A stretch of 64,000 nucleotides of DNA from an uncultured Litorivicinus sp. (GCA_902536515.1 CACAXU010000003.1:1-64000), one strand, 5' to 3'; positions 39,417 to 49,978 are shown, counted from the stretch's first letter. The notes: generated by a model from the sequence alone, not told the origin. A program made the numbers and translations.

Positions 39417-40988
39417 TTAGATAGTTCTCGCTGCCATCTCCTTGGCGATGTAATCCGCCTGACGCATCGCTAATGCGACGATGGTCAATGTCGGATTTTC
39501 TGCGGCACCAGTAGTGAACTGCGAACCATCGGACACGAATAAGTTGTCTATGTCATGAGTCTGACCCCACTTATTCACGACGCCGTCACGTGGCTTGGCC
39601 GACATCCGATTAGTCCCCAAATTATGTGTTGAGGGGTACGGCGGAGTTGGATACGTTCGAGTTGCCCCGACAGAATCATACAATTTCTTCGCTTGCCCCC
39701 AAGCATGATTTCGCATCGCGATATCGTTCGGATGATCTGAGAAATGCACGTTTGGTGCGGGCAATCCGTACTGATCCTTCACATCGTTGTTCAGGGTTAC
39801 CGCATTAGTTTCTTGCGGCATATCCTCACCAACAATCCACAGCCCGGCCATGTTCTCGTACATATCCATCGCGGAGGTAAATGAGCGACCCCAAGCACCT
39901 GGATCCAGGAATGCAGCCATAAACGGAACCCCAAGAGCTAAGGTCTCTAGCTCGTATCCTCCAACAAATCCACGGGATGGATCATGTATGGATTCATCAG
40001 TAATAATTCCTGCCATGGTAGTCCCACGCCAGAAACGAACAGGTTTGGGGAAAACGGCGTACATAGATGCCGTCATATGACGCATGTAGTTCTTGCCGAC
40101 CTGGCCGGAACTGTTGGCCAATCCGTCCGGGAACATACTGGAGGCAGAGTTCAAAAGTAACCTCGGGCTTTCAATTGAGTTACCAGCGACTGCGACAATA
40201 CGTGCTTTTTGCATTTGCTGGTTGCCATCCTTATCGGCATAAATTACGCCAGTTACCTTGCCTTTCGCGTCATGCTCAATCTTCAGGACTTGAGCGTGCG
40301 TCCTCACCTCAAGATTACCAGTAGCCTCTCCTTTCGGGATGTCGCTATAAGCCGAAGACCACTTCGCACCAAATTTACATCCCTGAAAACAAAAGCCAGC
40401 TTGTTGGCAATTAGTCCGACCATCCCTAGGCTCACTATTGATGGCCATCCGACCCGTGTGAACGTTTTTATAGCCAAGGTTTTTTGCGCCAGCCTCAAAC
40501 ACCTTATAGTTGTTATTTCCTGGCAATCCTGGAATCCCATTAGTCCGCGTTACGCCAAGATTTTTCTCAGCCTTGGCGTACCAGGGCTCCATTTCAGAGA
40601 GACCAATCGGCCAATCAAGCAAACTTGCACCAGCCACATCACCGTAGACAGTCTTTACCTTGAACTCGTGCTCTTGGAATCGTAACGAAGCCCCCGCCCA
40701 GTGGGTTGTGGACCCACCAACCGCTTTAACAATCCAAGAGGGAAGCCCAGAAAAATCCTTGGATACACGCCAGTCACCCGAGGTGGTACGAGCATCAAGC
40801 CAGCTAATCTGGCCAAAGCTAGCCCATTCGTCGTTCTGATAATCTTGTGGTAGGTGCCTTCCGCCCGCCTCTAGGCAAACGACCTTGATACCTTTCTGAG
40901 CAAGCTCATTTGACAAGACGCCACCACCGGCGCCGGAACCAATGACGACAACAACACCATTATCGTTTAGATCAAATTTTGCAGACAT
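39417..40988 (-). CDS. GMC family oxidoreductase (gluconate dehydrogenase large-subunit-like)
   Basis: VVVIGSGAGGGVLSNELAQKGIKVVCLEAG; C-terminal NLFVSDGSQFTTGAAENPTLTIVALAMRQADYI. Confidence 0.9.
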   Translation of the reverse strand: MSAKFDLNDNGVVVVIGSGAGGGVLSNELAQKGIKVVCLEAGGRHLPQDYQNDEWASFGQISWLDARTTSGDWRVSKDFSGLPSWIVKAVGGSTTHWAGASLRFQEHEFKVKTVYGDVAGASLLDWPIGLSEMEPWYAKAEKNLGVTRTNGIPGLPGNNNYKVFEAGAKNLGYKNVHTGRMAINSEPRDGRTNCQQAGFCFQGCKFGAKWSSAYSDIPKGEATGNLEVRTHAQVLKIEHDAKGKVTGVIYADKDGNQQMQKARIVAVAGNSIESPRLLLNSASSMFPDGLANSSGQVGKNYMRHMTASMYAVFPKPVRFWRGTTMAGIITDESIHDPSRGFVGGYELETLALGVPFMAAFLDPGAWGRSFTSAMDMYENMAGLWIVGEDMPQETNAVTLNNDVKDQYGLPAPNVHFSDHPNDIAMRNHAWGQAKKLYDSVGATRTYPTPPYPSTHNLGTNRMSAKPRDGVVNKWGQTHDIDNLFVSDGSQFTTGAAENPTLTIVALAMRQADYIAKEMAARTI

Positions 40989-41013
40989 TCTAATTCTCCT
41001 TATCCTTGCCTTT

Positions 41014-41538
41014 CTAAACCCAATTGATGTCGTTGTAGCCGCGATTTATGTAACCGCCCTTCGAGTACGACTCACCCTCGTAGCCAAACAATGGCCATAC
41101 CTCTTTCTGGTTATACAACCCAGTAATCAGATTACCCCGAACCGTTTGGAAGAAAGAGCTGTCCTCAATACTCTTCAGCATTTCAATTCGGTCGTCCTCC
41201 CAGCTGGCAGAAAGATAATCGGTATAACCTTTTTCCTGAGCCAGCTTGTTTAAGATCTGAACTCCCTCCGCCACGCTCGACTTTGAATCAGCTGAATCAT
41301 ATCCCTTCATTGCACGAGCGTAATACTCATCTGGAATATGGTTGTGTGGGTAAACATCCCTCGCCATTCTAATCAGTGTCGCCATTTCTTTCGGCGTGAC
41401 GTGTTTTGTCTCCATAGCCCAGGCAGCAGTGCTACCTGCAACAAAACCAGTACCAACCGCTAGGCCAGCACCGACGACCATGCACCGCTTGAGAAGCTCT
41501 CGGCGGCTTATCCCTTTCGATGAAGTGATTGTTTCCAT
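41014..41538 (-). CDS. Gluconate 2-dehydrogenase subunit 3-like Tat-exported protein
   Basis: ISRRELLKRCMVVGAG Tat motif, TLIRMARDVYPHNHIPD; upstream of GMC subunit. Confidence 0.85.
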   Translation of the reverse strand: METITSSKGISRRELLKRCMVVGAGLAVGTGFVAGSTAAWAMETKHVTPKEMATLIRMARDVYPHNHIPDEYYARAMKGYDSADSKSSVAEGVQILNKLAQEKGYTDYLSASWEDDRIEMLKSIEDSSFFQTVRGNLITGLYNQKEVWPLFGYEGESYSKGGYINRGYNDINWV

Positions 41539-41730
41539 TACTACGTTTCCTCGTTGTTATTGTAGAAATCGCTTCCGCTTATTGACGACGAACCGGCCAG
41601 GAGGCACGAAACGACGCGAATTCTCAAACTACTATCTGACAATTGGGATACCAAAAGGTAGCAGTGGGGTACTACATCGGGCAAATCGAATAATAAATTC
41701 GTATAATTGTTCAGACATTTTTCAATAAAT

Positions 41731-41785
41731 TTATGGTGTACCAAGTTGCGCCAAGCGAGATAACGAGAATTTATGGTCTACCAAA
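41731..41785. repeat. Pair of near-identical operator-like repeats, 40 bp apart
   Basis: AATTTATGGTGTACCAA (core 41731-41745) and AATTTATGGTCTACCAA (core 41771-41785). Confidence 0.6.
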
Positions 41786-41788
41786 AAG

Positions 41789-42145
41789 TTAACTAGCTTG
41801 GCGTTGCCGCTGATCTTCCATTCGGGTTGCTAAGCGGTTATCCATGTAAATCAAGCATGCCGACCGCAATAAAGATGTGAAGTTTTGTGGCGCACCCTGA
41901 AGTTCCATCACCTCTCGATGTAACTTCGATATGAAGCCGGGCGTTGTAAATCCCTGTGACTCAGCAACCTCGTCAAGTATTGACCAGTAAAGGCCCTCGA
42001 GACGGATGCTCGTTACCTGTCCATCGAGCCGGATACTTCTTGAAACATACGAATAGTTATCAGGATCTTGACCAGCAAAAATCTGACACATAGCGAACCC
42101 TCCTGGTGCGTGATTATTTTCTCTTTTATGAGAATGAGAATACAC
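41789..42145 (-). CDS. Ribbon-helix-helix domain protein
   Basis: SRSIRLDGQVTSIRLEGLYWSILDEVAESQGFTTPGFISKLHREV, typical RHH_4 reading. Confidence 0.75.
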   Translation of the reverse strand: MYSHSHKRENNHAPGGFAMCQIFAGQDPDNYSYVSRSIRLDGQVTSIRLEGLYWSILDEVAESQGFTTPGFISKLHREVMELQGAPQNFTSLLRSACLIYMDNRLATRMEDQRQRQAS

Positions 42146-42295
42146 GGTTACAAAAGAATGGCAAGTGGCTATTATGGAATACCAAAACTATAAAAATAAT
42201 CACATAGACTAAAATTTATGCAATTTCGAGTGCTTATGGTATTCCCTGATGATGTTTTTAGACCCAAAGACGTAACGCAAAATCAATTAAGATTT

Positions 42296-42963
42296 GCGCA
42301 TGAAGAGTGCTGTTGTATCAAGCACAGGTAATTGCGTATGGCCTTGGTCGACTAATAGCCCGATTTCGGTATATCCGAGAATCACCCCAATTGCTCTCTG
42401 ATGGAACAAGTCCTCGAAACACCCAAAGAGACATCGCGAGAACTGTCGTTGAGTTCACCATGACCGAGCTCGTCATAAATGATCCAGTGAACCTCCTGCC
42501 ATTGCACTTCACTCGGGATGATCACATCGATACCAAAGCGTTACGAAGTCGATCGGACAGGAACAATTTTTCCATCGTGAATCGGATGCCTAACAAACCA
42601 ACACACACATAATCATCCCTGTAAAGCGAATTCACCGAGCGCGTCACCGACATGTAAATGAGTGATATTATCCCATCACAGACTTGATCAAATACCACAT
42701 GCATCGTGTTCGTATAAATGGCAACGTAATCAGCCCCCGCCATAACCAAGTGTTTAGCGGCGTCTCCTCAAATGACAACAGCATTCCGAGCACCGTCAGA
42801 CTGACACTGTTCAATCTTGGCAAAATCCGCACTCACCATGACGATTTTCGCTTAACGAAAACCGCCCAATTTACGATTAACCGCATGCTTGCAGAGAGTA
42901 ATACGTTTGCGTACTTACCCAGCTCATTCCACCGATGCGACCGTTTGTTTTACAGACCGAACC
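42296..42963 (-). pseudogene. Aspartate/glutamate racemase family, frameshifted
   Basis: Fragments in different frames: KTNGRIGGMSWVSTQTYY; AGADYVAIYTNTMHVVFDQV; VGLLGIRFTMEKLFLSDRL; VIIPSEVQWQEVHWIIYDELGHGEL; AIGVILGYTEIGLLVDQGHTQLPVLDTTALF. Confidence 0.85.
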
Positions 42964-43189
42964 AATCACCTAATTCACCAAGATAAAGAACCAAGAGCAC
43001 AAAAGAAATCCCTTTCCAAACCCACAAATTCTGACGAAGCTCTTCTGCTTCTTTTTCGAGCACAATCAGATCAGTATCGTTTTGCTCTCGCTTCATATTC
43101 GCTTCGCCTCCGCAATAATTCATGGCTGAGATAGTGCCAGATTCATTAAAAAAAACCTGATCTTGAATTCTAACCCGTGATGGTTTCAT
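42950..43189 (-). CDS. Small single-TM protein, unknown
   Basis: MKREQNDTDLIVLEKEAEELRQNLWVWKGISFVLLVLYLGEL; internal start likely. Confidence 0.35.
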   Translation of the reverse strand: MKPSRVRIQDQVFFNESGTISAMNYCGGEANMKREQNDTDLIVLEKEAEELRQNLWVWKGISFVLLVLYLGELGDWFGL

Positions 43190-43227
43190 ACTTAATCACA
43201 GTTTTTAGACAAACTGCGTGACTCAAC

Positions 43228-43578
43228 ATGGGTAAATTCAACAAATTTATATCGATCGTTGCATACACAGTAGTTAGCGCTTCGGGACCGAGCGCTCTGG
43301 CTCAACCGCCTTTCACATACAAATGCTTCGAAGCGGGATCGGGTCGAGATTTTCGATTTGAAGTGCCCGCAAGTGGAAAAGGTGAGCTCATCCTTTTACC
43401 TGGATTTCCCGTCAAGACCAGAGATCGCCTTCCTGTTAATGGATTTGCATCGAAAAATTCGTTCCGTTTTGGAAACGAGATCGAGGGTGGGCTCTTTCGA
43501 AACGGCGTGTTCTATTATCACAAACACAATAGTTCGACTGGCACCAAGATCGTAAACGGCGCCTGTAAACTGATTTAA
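43228..43578 (+). CDS. Secreted hypothetical protein
   Basis: Signal-peptide-like N-terminus (KFISIVAYTVVSASGPSALAQ). Confidence 0.45.
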   Translation: MGKFNKFISIVAYTVVSASGPSALAQPPFTYKCFEAGSGRDFRFEVPASGKGELILLPGFPVKTRDRLPVNGFASKNSFRFGNEIEGGLFRNGVFYYHKHNSSTGTKIVNGACKLI

Positions 43579-43583
43579 CCAAT

Positions 43584-43757
43584 CTAGAGAATACGGCACC
43601 AACCTTTTTGGCCGAGCACTTGATCGAACCCCCTCAACTCGCGGTAATGACACTGGGCGGCTTCGTAGTCCAGGATGGCATAACCGCAAAAGGTTAACAC
43701 CGCAATGATGCATAGCAGCGTAACAACTGTTTGTTTATAATATCGAATCCAATTCAT
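43584..43757 (-). CDS. 57-aa single-TM small protein (below track threshold)
   Basis: Hand translation MNWIRYYKQTVVTLLCIIAVLTFCGYAILDYEAAQCHYRELRGFDQVLGQKGWCRIL*. Confidence 0.4.
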   Translation of the reverse strand: MNWIRYYKQTVVTLLCIIAVLTFCGYAILDYEAAQCHYRELRGFDQVLGQKGWCRIL

Positions 43758-43966
43758 CGAACGATCTCATCAAGGGAACTCTTAATATCGACGATGCACA
43801 AAAAAACTATAGTGGCTGTGGCTTTTGTTGCTAACTGCACTTCGAAATAACCATTCACTTAATGCGACTATCGCAATGGGTACGCTAGATACCATAAAAA
43901 ATCTTTAACAGCTGATCATCTCGAGTCCAATAGCACGACAGCCTTCCAAACTCGTGGTCGTCCAGG

Positions 43967-44914
43967 TTAAGGAACTCCCAATCGAGAGCGCAAATCGTCT
44001 GGCATCGGATGTGTGGTTAGTTTCGTGCCTGCTTGGCGTACCAAGCCCGGCAACGGATCAGACAGTATCCCCTCCAACTGGCGCGCAATCTCGAGTAAAG
44101 CATCCAAGTCGACATCGCACCTATACCCATCGAAAATCAATGCATGGACCAAGTCCTCAGTACAAACATTACCCGTCGCCCCGGGAGCATAGGGACAACC
44201 CCCAATGCCACCGATCGACGCGTCCAAATGACGGATACCTGCATCGATTCCAGCCAAGGCATTGGCGATACCCAACCCTCGCGTATTGTGAAGATGCAAA
44301 GTGATTTCAATCTCCGGGAACTCATCAACAATCGCCTTACATAGGCTAAATATCTGATGAGGGGTCGCTGTGCCCACGGTATCAGCAAGGGTTAACGAGT
44401 CGATGCCAACATCCAGATAACGCTGGGCCCACTTCAGCACTATTGATGGATCGATCGAGCCAACAAAAGGACAACCGAAGGCCGTAGCCAAAGTCCCGTT
44501 GACCCTCAGCGATCCTCGATTTGTACAAATGTCCCGAAACTGATCCAACGAATCATCACAAGTCATTCGAAGATTCGCGATGTTGTGTGCATTACTGACC
44601 GACATCACGACGTTCACCTCATCGAGATAGACAGCGAGAGCTCGCTCGAGACCTCGAATATTGGGGATTAACGCACTGTATGTCACACCTGGAACACGCT
44701 CTATCGCGTCCAGAACGGCCTCAGCGTCAGCCAAAAGGGGTACAGCTTTCGGTGACACGAACGAAGTGACTTCGATTTTCGATAAGCCAGTTTTCGACAA
44801 CTGATTCAGCAACTGGATTTTATCGGCAGTCTCCACAAACTGACCCGCACTCTGAAGACCATCACGCATGCCAACTTCTTGGATCCGAATAACGTCACTT
44901 GGCACATCTCGCAT
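43967..44914 (-). CDS. HMG-CoA lyase-like (HMGL) enzyme
   Basis: IQEVGMRDGLQ, KIEVTSFVSPKAVPLLADA, LHLHNTRGLGIANALAGIDAG, GGIGGCPYAPGATGN; start overlaps CaiB stop. Confidence 0.9.
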   Translation of the reverse strand: MRDVPSDVIRIQEVGMRDGLQSAGQFVETADKIQLLNQLSKTGLSKIEVTSFVSPKAVPLLADAEAVLDAIERVPGVTYSALIPNIRGLERALAVYLDEVNVVMSVSNAHNIANLRMTCDDSLDQFRDICTNRGSLRVNGTLATAFGCPFVGSIDPSIVLKWAQRYLDVGIDSLTLADTVGTATPHQIFSLCKAIVDEFPEIEITLHLHNTRGLGIANALAGIDAGIRHLDASIGGIGGCPYAPGATGNVCTEDLVHALIFDGYRCDVDLDALLEIARQLEGILSDPLPGLVRQAGTKLTTHPMPDDLRSRLGVP

Positions 44915-46113
44915 CAGAGCCCTCCACACACCTTCTTTATCATATCTGCATCAAGATCTAACTCTCCCAAGATTTCCGCGTTGTGAGCCCCCAGTTGAGG
45001 ACCAATCCAACGTGTCTCACCAGGAGTCTTAGACAGTTTCGGAACCGCGGAGGGCATAAACAAATCAAGACCCGACTGCAGCAGATGATGCTCAATTGCA
45101 CCGCGCGCTTTGAGCTGCTCGTCTTCAAATACCTCAGCAACTGAATTGATCCCAGACGCAGGAACAGACGCAGCCTCAAGAATCTCGAGGGCCTCGGCCA
45201 AACTGACCGACACGGACCAGCCTCCCAAAATTTCATCAAGTTCATCAGAAGCTGCAGCCCTGCCATCGTTATGTTTGAACCGTGGGTCATCAGCCACATC
45301 AGGTCTGCCAATTGCTTGCATGAGTCTCTGGAAAATACTATCTCCATTTGCCGCTAGGACGAGGTAACGCCCATCCTTCGTAATGTAGGTATTGGATGGT
45401 GCGATACCGGGGAGACTTGAACCTGTTCGCTCGCGCACGGTACCGTCTGCTCCATACTCAGGTATCAAGCTTTCGGTTACAGCAAGAACAGATTCAATCA
45501 GGGACACATCCACCACTTGCCCCTCACCTGATTGTTCCGCATGGCGTAATGCCATCAAGGTTCCGACGACACCGTACAACGAAGCCAGGGTATCTCCTAT
45601 ACTGACACCTGTTCGAACCGGGGCACGATCAGCGTAGCCGATGAGATACCGCAAACCACCGATCGCTTCAGCGATCGCAGCGAAACCTGGCTTCCCCGAA
45701 TAAGGTCCTGACTGCCCATAACCTGAAACTCGAAGCATGACCAGCTTCGGATTCAACTCCGATAACCTGTCCCAGCCCAGATTCCACTTTTCAAGCGTAC
45801 CAGGTCTAAAATTCTCAACAAGAACATTGGCGTCCTTGACGAGATCACGCAAGACGGCTTGAGCATCCGGATCTTTAAGATTGAGCGTTAAGGATTTTTT
45901 GTTACGACTCTGCGAATACCACCAGAGCGACGTATCATTGTCCATTTTACGCCATTTGCGCAGTGGATCACCGATTCCAGGCGGCTCAATTTTGATCACT
46001 TCCGCCCCAAACTGGGCCAGTAAGGCACCCGCATATGGCCCGGCTATCAGTGAACCCAATTCAATTACACGAACACCCTTTAACGGCCCTGTTATTCGAT
46101 CAGGCATAAGCAA
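44914..46113 (-). CDS. CaiB/BaiF (class III) CoA-transferase
   Basis: GVRVIELGSLIAGPYAGALLAQFGAEVIKIEPPGIGDPLR; NKKSLTLNLKDPDAQ. Confidence 0.95.
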   Translation of the reverse strand: MLMPDRITGPLKGVRVIELGSLIAGPYAGALLAQFGAEVIKIEPPGIGDPLRKWRKMDNDTSLWWYSQSRNKKSLTLNLKDPDAQAVLRDLVKDANVLVENFRPGTLEKWNLGWDRLSELNPKLVMLRVSGYGQSGPYSGKPGFAAIAEAIGGLRYLIGYADRAPVRTGVSIGDTLASLYGVVGTLMALRHAEQSGEGQVVDVSLIESVLAVTESLIPEYGADGTVRERTGSSLPGIAPSNTYITKDGRYLVLAANGDSIFQRLMQAIGRPDVADDPRFKHNDGRAAASDELDEILGGWSVSVSLAEALEILEAASVPASGINSVAEVFEDEQLKARGAIEHHLLQSGLDLFMPSAVPKLSKTPGETRWIGPQLGAHNAEILGELDLDADMIKKVCGGL

Positions 46114-46118
46114 CCTCT

Positions 46119-47003
46119 TTACCCTGATTCCCGATTTGAAGAGGAATACTGAGCTGATATTTCGTAGTAATCATTGAAACCAACACGTTCTCTTAACTCC
46201 CCGAAATCCATCAAATCCGTAGCACTTTGATGCCTCATTGCACGAAGCGAATCAGTCATCGCTTTCATTGCAGCAGCTAACAGGGTCAACGGATATGCAG
46301 CGAGAGAATAACCAATTGCTTGCAATGCATCGATTGGAAGCTGGGGAGTCAGCCCCCCTTCGACGATATTTGCCATTTTCGGACCCGGCAGCGATCGACA
46401 GATCTCTGTCATCTCAGATTCTGTTTGGGGAGCCTCGACAAACAAAATATCGGCTCCTAATTCGGAAAACCGGGCCGATCGCTCAATCGCCTCAGCCAGA
46501 CCATACTCATGCCGCGAATCGGTTCTCGCTAAAATGAGGATCTCTGGACCACCTGTGGCCACAAGTTCATTCCGGGCGTCTACAGCGGCTCGGATCCTGT
46601 CAAACGCCTCATTTCTAGGTACAACCGCTTTCCCAGGGGTGTGACCGCATCGCTTTGGCGCTACTTGGTCCTCAATCATCACCGCCGCGGCACCCGCTTG
46701 GGCCAAGCCGACGACGGTTCGCCGAACGTTCATGGCGTTACCGTATCCAGTATCGCCATCTGCAATCAGTGGGATTTGGATTGCGGACGCAATGTACCGA
46801 ACATGATCGACGACTTCGCCGTAGCTCATTAAACCCAAATCTGGCGCACCCAATTTCGTCGCAGATGCCGCAAATCCAGACATGAAAGTCAGAGGATAAC
46901 CCTCTTGTTCAATCAATTTTGCGGACAATGCATCAAAGCAACACGGCATTAAATGACATATGTCTTCGGCTAATAGGGTTCGCAGATCGTTAAGTGTACT
47001 CAT
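46119..47003 (-). CDS. Isocitrate lyase/PEP mutase superfamily protein
   Basis: ADGDTGYGNAMNVRRTV, MIEDQVAPKRCGHTPGK, ILARTDSR. Confidence 0.9.
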   Translation of the reverse strand: MSTLNDLRTLLAEDICHLMPCCFDALSAKLIEQEGYPLTFMSGFAASATKLGAPDLGLMSYGEVVDHVRYIASAIQIPLIADGDTGYGNAMNVRRTVVGLAQAGAAAVMIEDQVAPKRCGHTPGKAVVPRNEAFDRIRAAVDARNELVATGGPEILILARTDSRHEYGLAEAIERSARFSELGADILFVEAPQTESEMTEICRSLPGPKMANIVEGGLTPQLPIDALQAIGYSLAAYPLTLLAAAMKAMTDSLRAMRHQSATDLMDFGELRERVGFNDYYEISAQYSSSNRESG

Positions 47004-47007
47004 CCTG

Positions 47008-48282
47008 CTACCACTTGAACGGAATATAGAGCGCTAGATCCGGCACAATGTAGAGCACGAAGACACAGACCAGCATCATAATTAAGAAAGGCCAAACACC
47101 AGACGCAACTTCGCCAAGGGAGACCTTTGCAACCGATTGAATGACATACAGATTCAATCCAACCGGAGGCGTAATGAGCGCGCATTCAACCATGATCACC
47201 ATGTAAATTCCGAACCAGATTGGATCAAATCCCAGTCCCATTGCTGCTGGAAGCAGCACCGGGGTCATGATAAGAATCATCGACAGTGTTTCAAAAACCA
47301 GTCCCATCACCAACAACACAGCCGACACGATTAAGATAAAAATAATTGGTCCATCGATGTTCATCGCAATGAAGGCAGAAATGTCTTGCGGTACACGATA
47401 GAGTGCGAGCGCTTTACCAAATACTTTCGCCGCCGCAATGATGATCAAAATTGCTGTTGTGGTAACAGCACTCTCTTTGACCGCCTCCCAAAAACTTTGC
47501 CATGTCAGTCGACGAAGCCAAAACGCAGTAATGATGACCGCGGCAACAAAGCCAACGGCAGACGCCTCCGTCGGCGTAAATGCGCCTGAATAGAGTCCGC
47601 CAATAATCAAAACTGCCAGAATCACCGATGGCAAAGCACGTTTAGTCGATTTTTTTCGTTCCAACCAAGATGCTTTAGGCATCTGCTTATACTGATTTGA
47701 AAATCTGGCATAGATCATGGAGAAGCCAACAAAGAACGTAACCAAAAGCAGACCGGGTCCGATACCCGCCAGGAAGAGTGCGATTACGGATTCCTCAGCC
47801 ACGAAGCCAAAAACAATCATCGGAATCGATGGAGGAATCAAAATACCGAGCGTCCCGCCAGCGGCAAGCAACCCATAGACAAAACGGCGGTCATATCCAC
47901 GACTGACCATCTCGGGTATCGCGACCGTGCCGATGGTGGCTGCGGTTGCCACCGAGGAGCCCGAGATTGCTGCAAAAAGTCCACAGCTAAGAATCGTTGC
48001 CACGGCCAGTCCACCAGGCCAATGTCCAACCCAAGCTTGTACCGCGCTGAACAGATCGCGTCCCACACCACCCTTCAGCAACACATTCGACATTAATAGG
48101 AACAGCGGCACCGCGAGCAAAATGAACCCATCCAACGTAGAGAGAATCGCTTGTGGCGCCATCAAAGGAGAAAATCCACCAAGGAATAACATACCAAGGC
48201 CGATGCCCCCGAGAGCAAAGGCAACTGGGACGCCGATTAAAAGAAGACTGAAAAGGCAAACGACAATGACAAGGATCGTCAT
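47008..48282 (-). CDS. TRAP transporter large permease (DctM)
   Basis: LLIGVPVAFALGGIGLGML, ISGSSVATAATIGTVAIPEM. Confidence 0.95.
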   Translation of the reverse strand: MTILVIVVCLFSLLLIGVPVAFALGGIGLGMLFLGGFSPLMAPQAILSTLDGFILLAVPLFLLMSNVLLKGGVGRDLFSAVQAWVGHWPGGLAVATILSCGLFAAISGSSVATAATIGTVAIPEMVSRGYDRRFVYGLLAAGGTLGILIPPSIPMIVFGFVAEESVIALFLAGIGPGLLLVTFFVGFSMIYARFSNQYKQMPKASWLERKKSTKRALPSVILAVLIIGGLYSGAFTPTEASAVGFVAAVIITAFWLRRLTWQSFWEAVKESAVTTTAILIIIAAAKVFGKALALYRVPQDISAFIAMNIDGPIIFILIVSAVLLVMGLVFETLSMILIMTPVLLPAAMGLGFDPIWFGIYMVIMVECALITPPVGLNLYVIQSVAKVSLGEVASGVWPFLIMMLVCVFVLYIVPDLALYIPFKW

Positions 48283-48797
48283 TCGTGACTACCCCCGAGA
48301 CTCACGGTGTCATTCCGCCACAACGCTTTCAGTTCGCAAGCCGCTTGAGCAAATAATAATAAAAATCCTAATGGAACCGGGAGTTCGGCAACCCAGGTCG
48401 GCAGGTTGAGAAGCGAGCCGGTGGTTCTTCCGCGAACCCAACTCTCATAAAAAATATCCCAACCCCAAAGAACGATTACAATCGAGAAAATGAGGATGCC
48501 CACCAGTGACACTGCCATACAAACTTTCTGTGTGCTTCGCGGCAATCTGCTGGTCAATGCATTCACAGTGATATGTTGCCGAAGCGTCAGAACCCAGGCC
48601 ATTGCGAGCAAGCATCCCCAGATTAGACACAACTGGCTAATCTCAGCAGCCCAAATTGTTGGTTTGATGAAGAAATATCTAGCGACCACCTCGTACGTTA
48701 GAAACAGACCTGTCACGGCCAAAAGGGTAGCCCCAAACAAACCCGCCCAAACAGATAGTTTGTTAATCAATTGCATGATCATGTTCACCGAATGCAA
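48279..48797 (-). CDS. TRAP transporter small permease (DctQ)
   Basis: 4-TM; NALTSRLPRSTQKV; overlaps DctM. Confidence 0.9.
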   Translation of the reverse strand: MHSVNMIMQLINKLSVWAGLFGATLLAVTGLFLTYEVVARYFFIKPTIWAAEISQLCLIWGCLLAMAWVLTLRQHITVNALTSRLPRSTQKVCMAVSLVGILIFSIVIVLWGWDIFYESWVRGRTTGSLLNLPTWVAELPVPLGFLLLFAQAACELKALWRNDTVSLGGSHE

Positions 48798-48833
48798 CGC
48801 GACCCCCTAAGGTGGCCGCGCCTTGGAACGAAA

Positions 48834-49814
48834 TTATTGGCTCGCTGCGTCTAAAATCGTCGTGCCCAAATCACCAGTGGCTTGGAGATACGAATCATAA
48901 ACGGGCTTAGAAACAGCCTTCCACGCTTCGAGCTCTTGATCTGTCAGTTCGACGACGGTCATTCCATTTGCCTTCGCTGCCGCGTAGGCGTCTGCTTCGA
49001 TTTGAGTCATTGCGTCGCGAACACTCTCTTGCGCAACATTGGCTGCAGCCCGGATGTGACCTTGGATCTCCGATGACAAACCGTTCCACCAATTGGTGTT
49101 AACGACCACAACAAATTCAATATCCGCATGATTGGTCACCGTAATTGTATCCATCACTTCCCAGAGCTTCCGTGATTTCACACCTGAAACACCTGTCATG
49201 CCGATATCGACCGTGCCGCGCTGATAGGCCAGATACTGCTCTGATCCAGATATCAGGGTCGGCGCCCCACCTGCCGCTGTCACGAAATCACCGAGCGTTT
49301 TTCCGAAAACACGCGCCTTCTTTCCCTTCATATCCGCAGGTGTCCGTATTGGCCCACCCTTCGACAGAAGGATTGCCCCACCATACGCCTGCCAGTAAAG
49401 AATCTGACCACCTGTCTTTGCGACTTCCTTCTCAATCGTCGTTCTCACAACACTACCTTCAGCAACTGCGGCTCGCACCTTCGCTTCTGAGTTCAACAGG
49501 AAAGGCATATAAAACACATCAACCACGGGTGCATCACCAACGTATCGAGTTAACGATGCAACACCAGCCTCAATAGCCCCAGAACCGACCGCAGCCGGTA
49601 CCTCTTTATCTTTGTACAGCTGAGCACTGTCATAGATCTCTACATCGATAGCGCCATTGGTTCGAGCTTCGACCTCTTTCTCGAACACGAGTAAATTTTG
49701 TCCGAGATGACTTTTGAGCGGTAATTGAAGAGATATCCTCATCTTGTCAGCGGCTTGAGCTGTCCCAGCAACTAGTGTCAAACCGAGTGCTGCCACGGCT
49801 ATTTTTTTTAACAT
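48834..49814 (-). CDS. TRAP transporter substrate-binding protein (DctP)
   Basis: Signal peptide, LLSKGGPIRTPADMKGKKARVFGKTLGDF. Confidence 0.9.
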   Translation of the reverse strand: MLKKIAVAALGLTLVAGTAQAADKMRISLQLPLKSHLGQNLLVFEKEVEARTNGAIDVEIYDSAQLYKDKEVPAAVGSGAIEAGVASLTRYVGDAPVVDVFYMPFLLNSEAKVRAAVAEGSVVRTTIEKEVAKTGGQILYWQAYGGAILLSKGGPIRTPADMKGKKARVFGKTLGDFVTAAGGAPTLISGSEQYLAYQRGTVDIGMTGVSGVKSRKLWEVMDTITVTNHADIEFVVVVNTNWWNGLSSEIQGHIRAAANVAQESVRDAMTQIEADAYAAAKANGMTVVELTDQELEAWKAVSKPVYDSYLQATGDLGTTILDAASQ

Positions 49815-49978
49815 GGTTTAATCCTCGTTATTGTTATTTATTCCGTATTGTTGCCCTGCAGGACGAAAATTCGTCACATCAGTACAAATCGTTATACCTT
49901 TCTATCCAAGATTTTTGCAATACCAAAATCTTATTTTTAAAAAATTTGTTTGGTTTACTTTATTTAAAATCGTTATAA

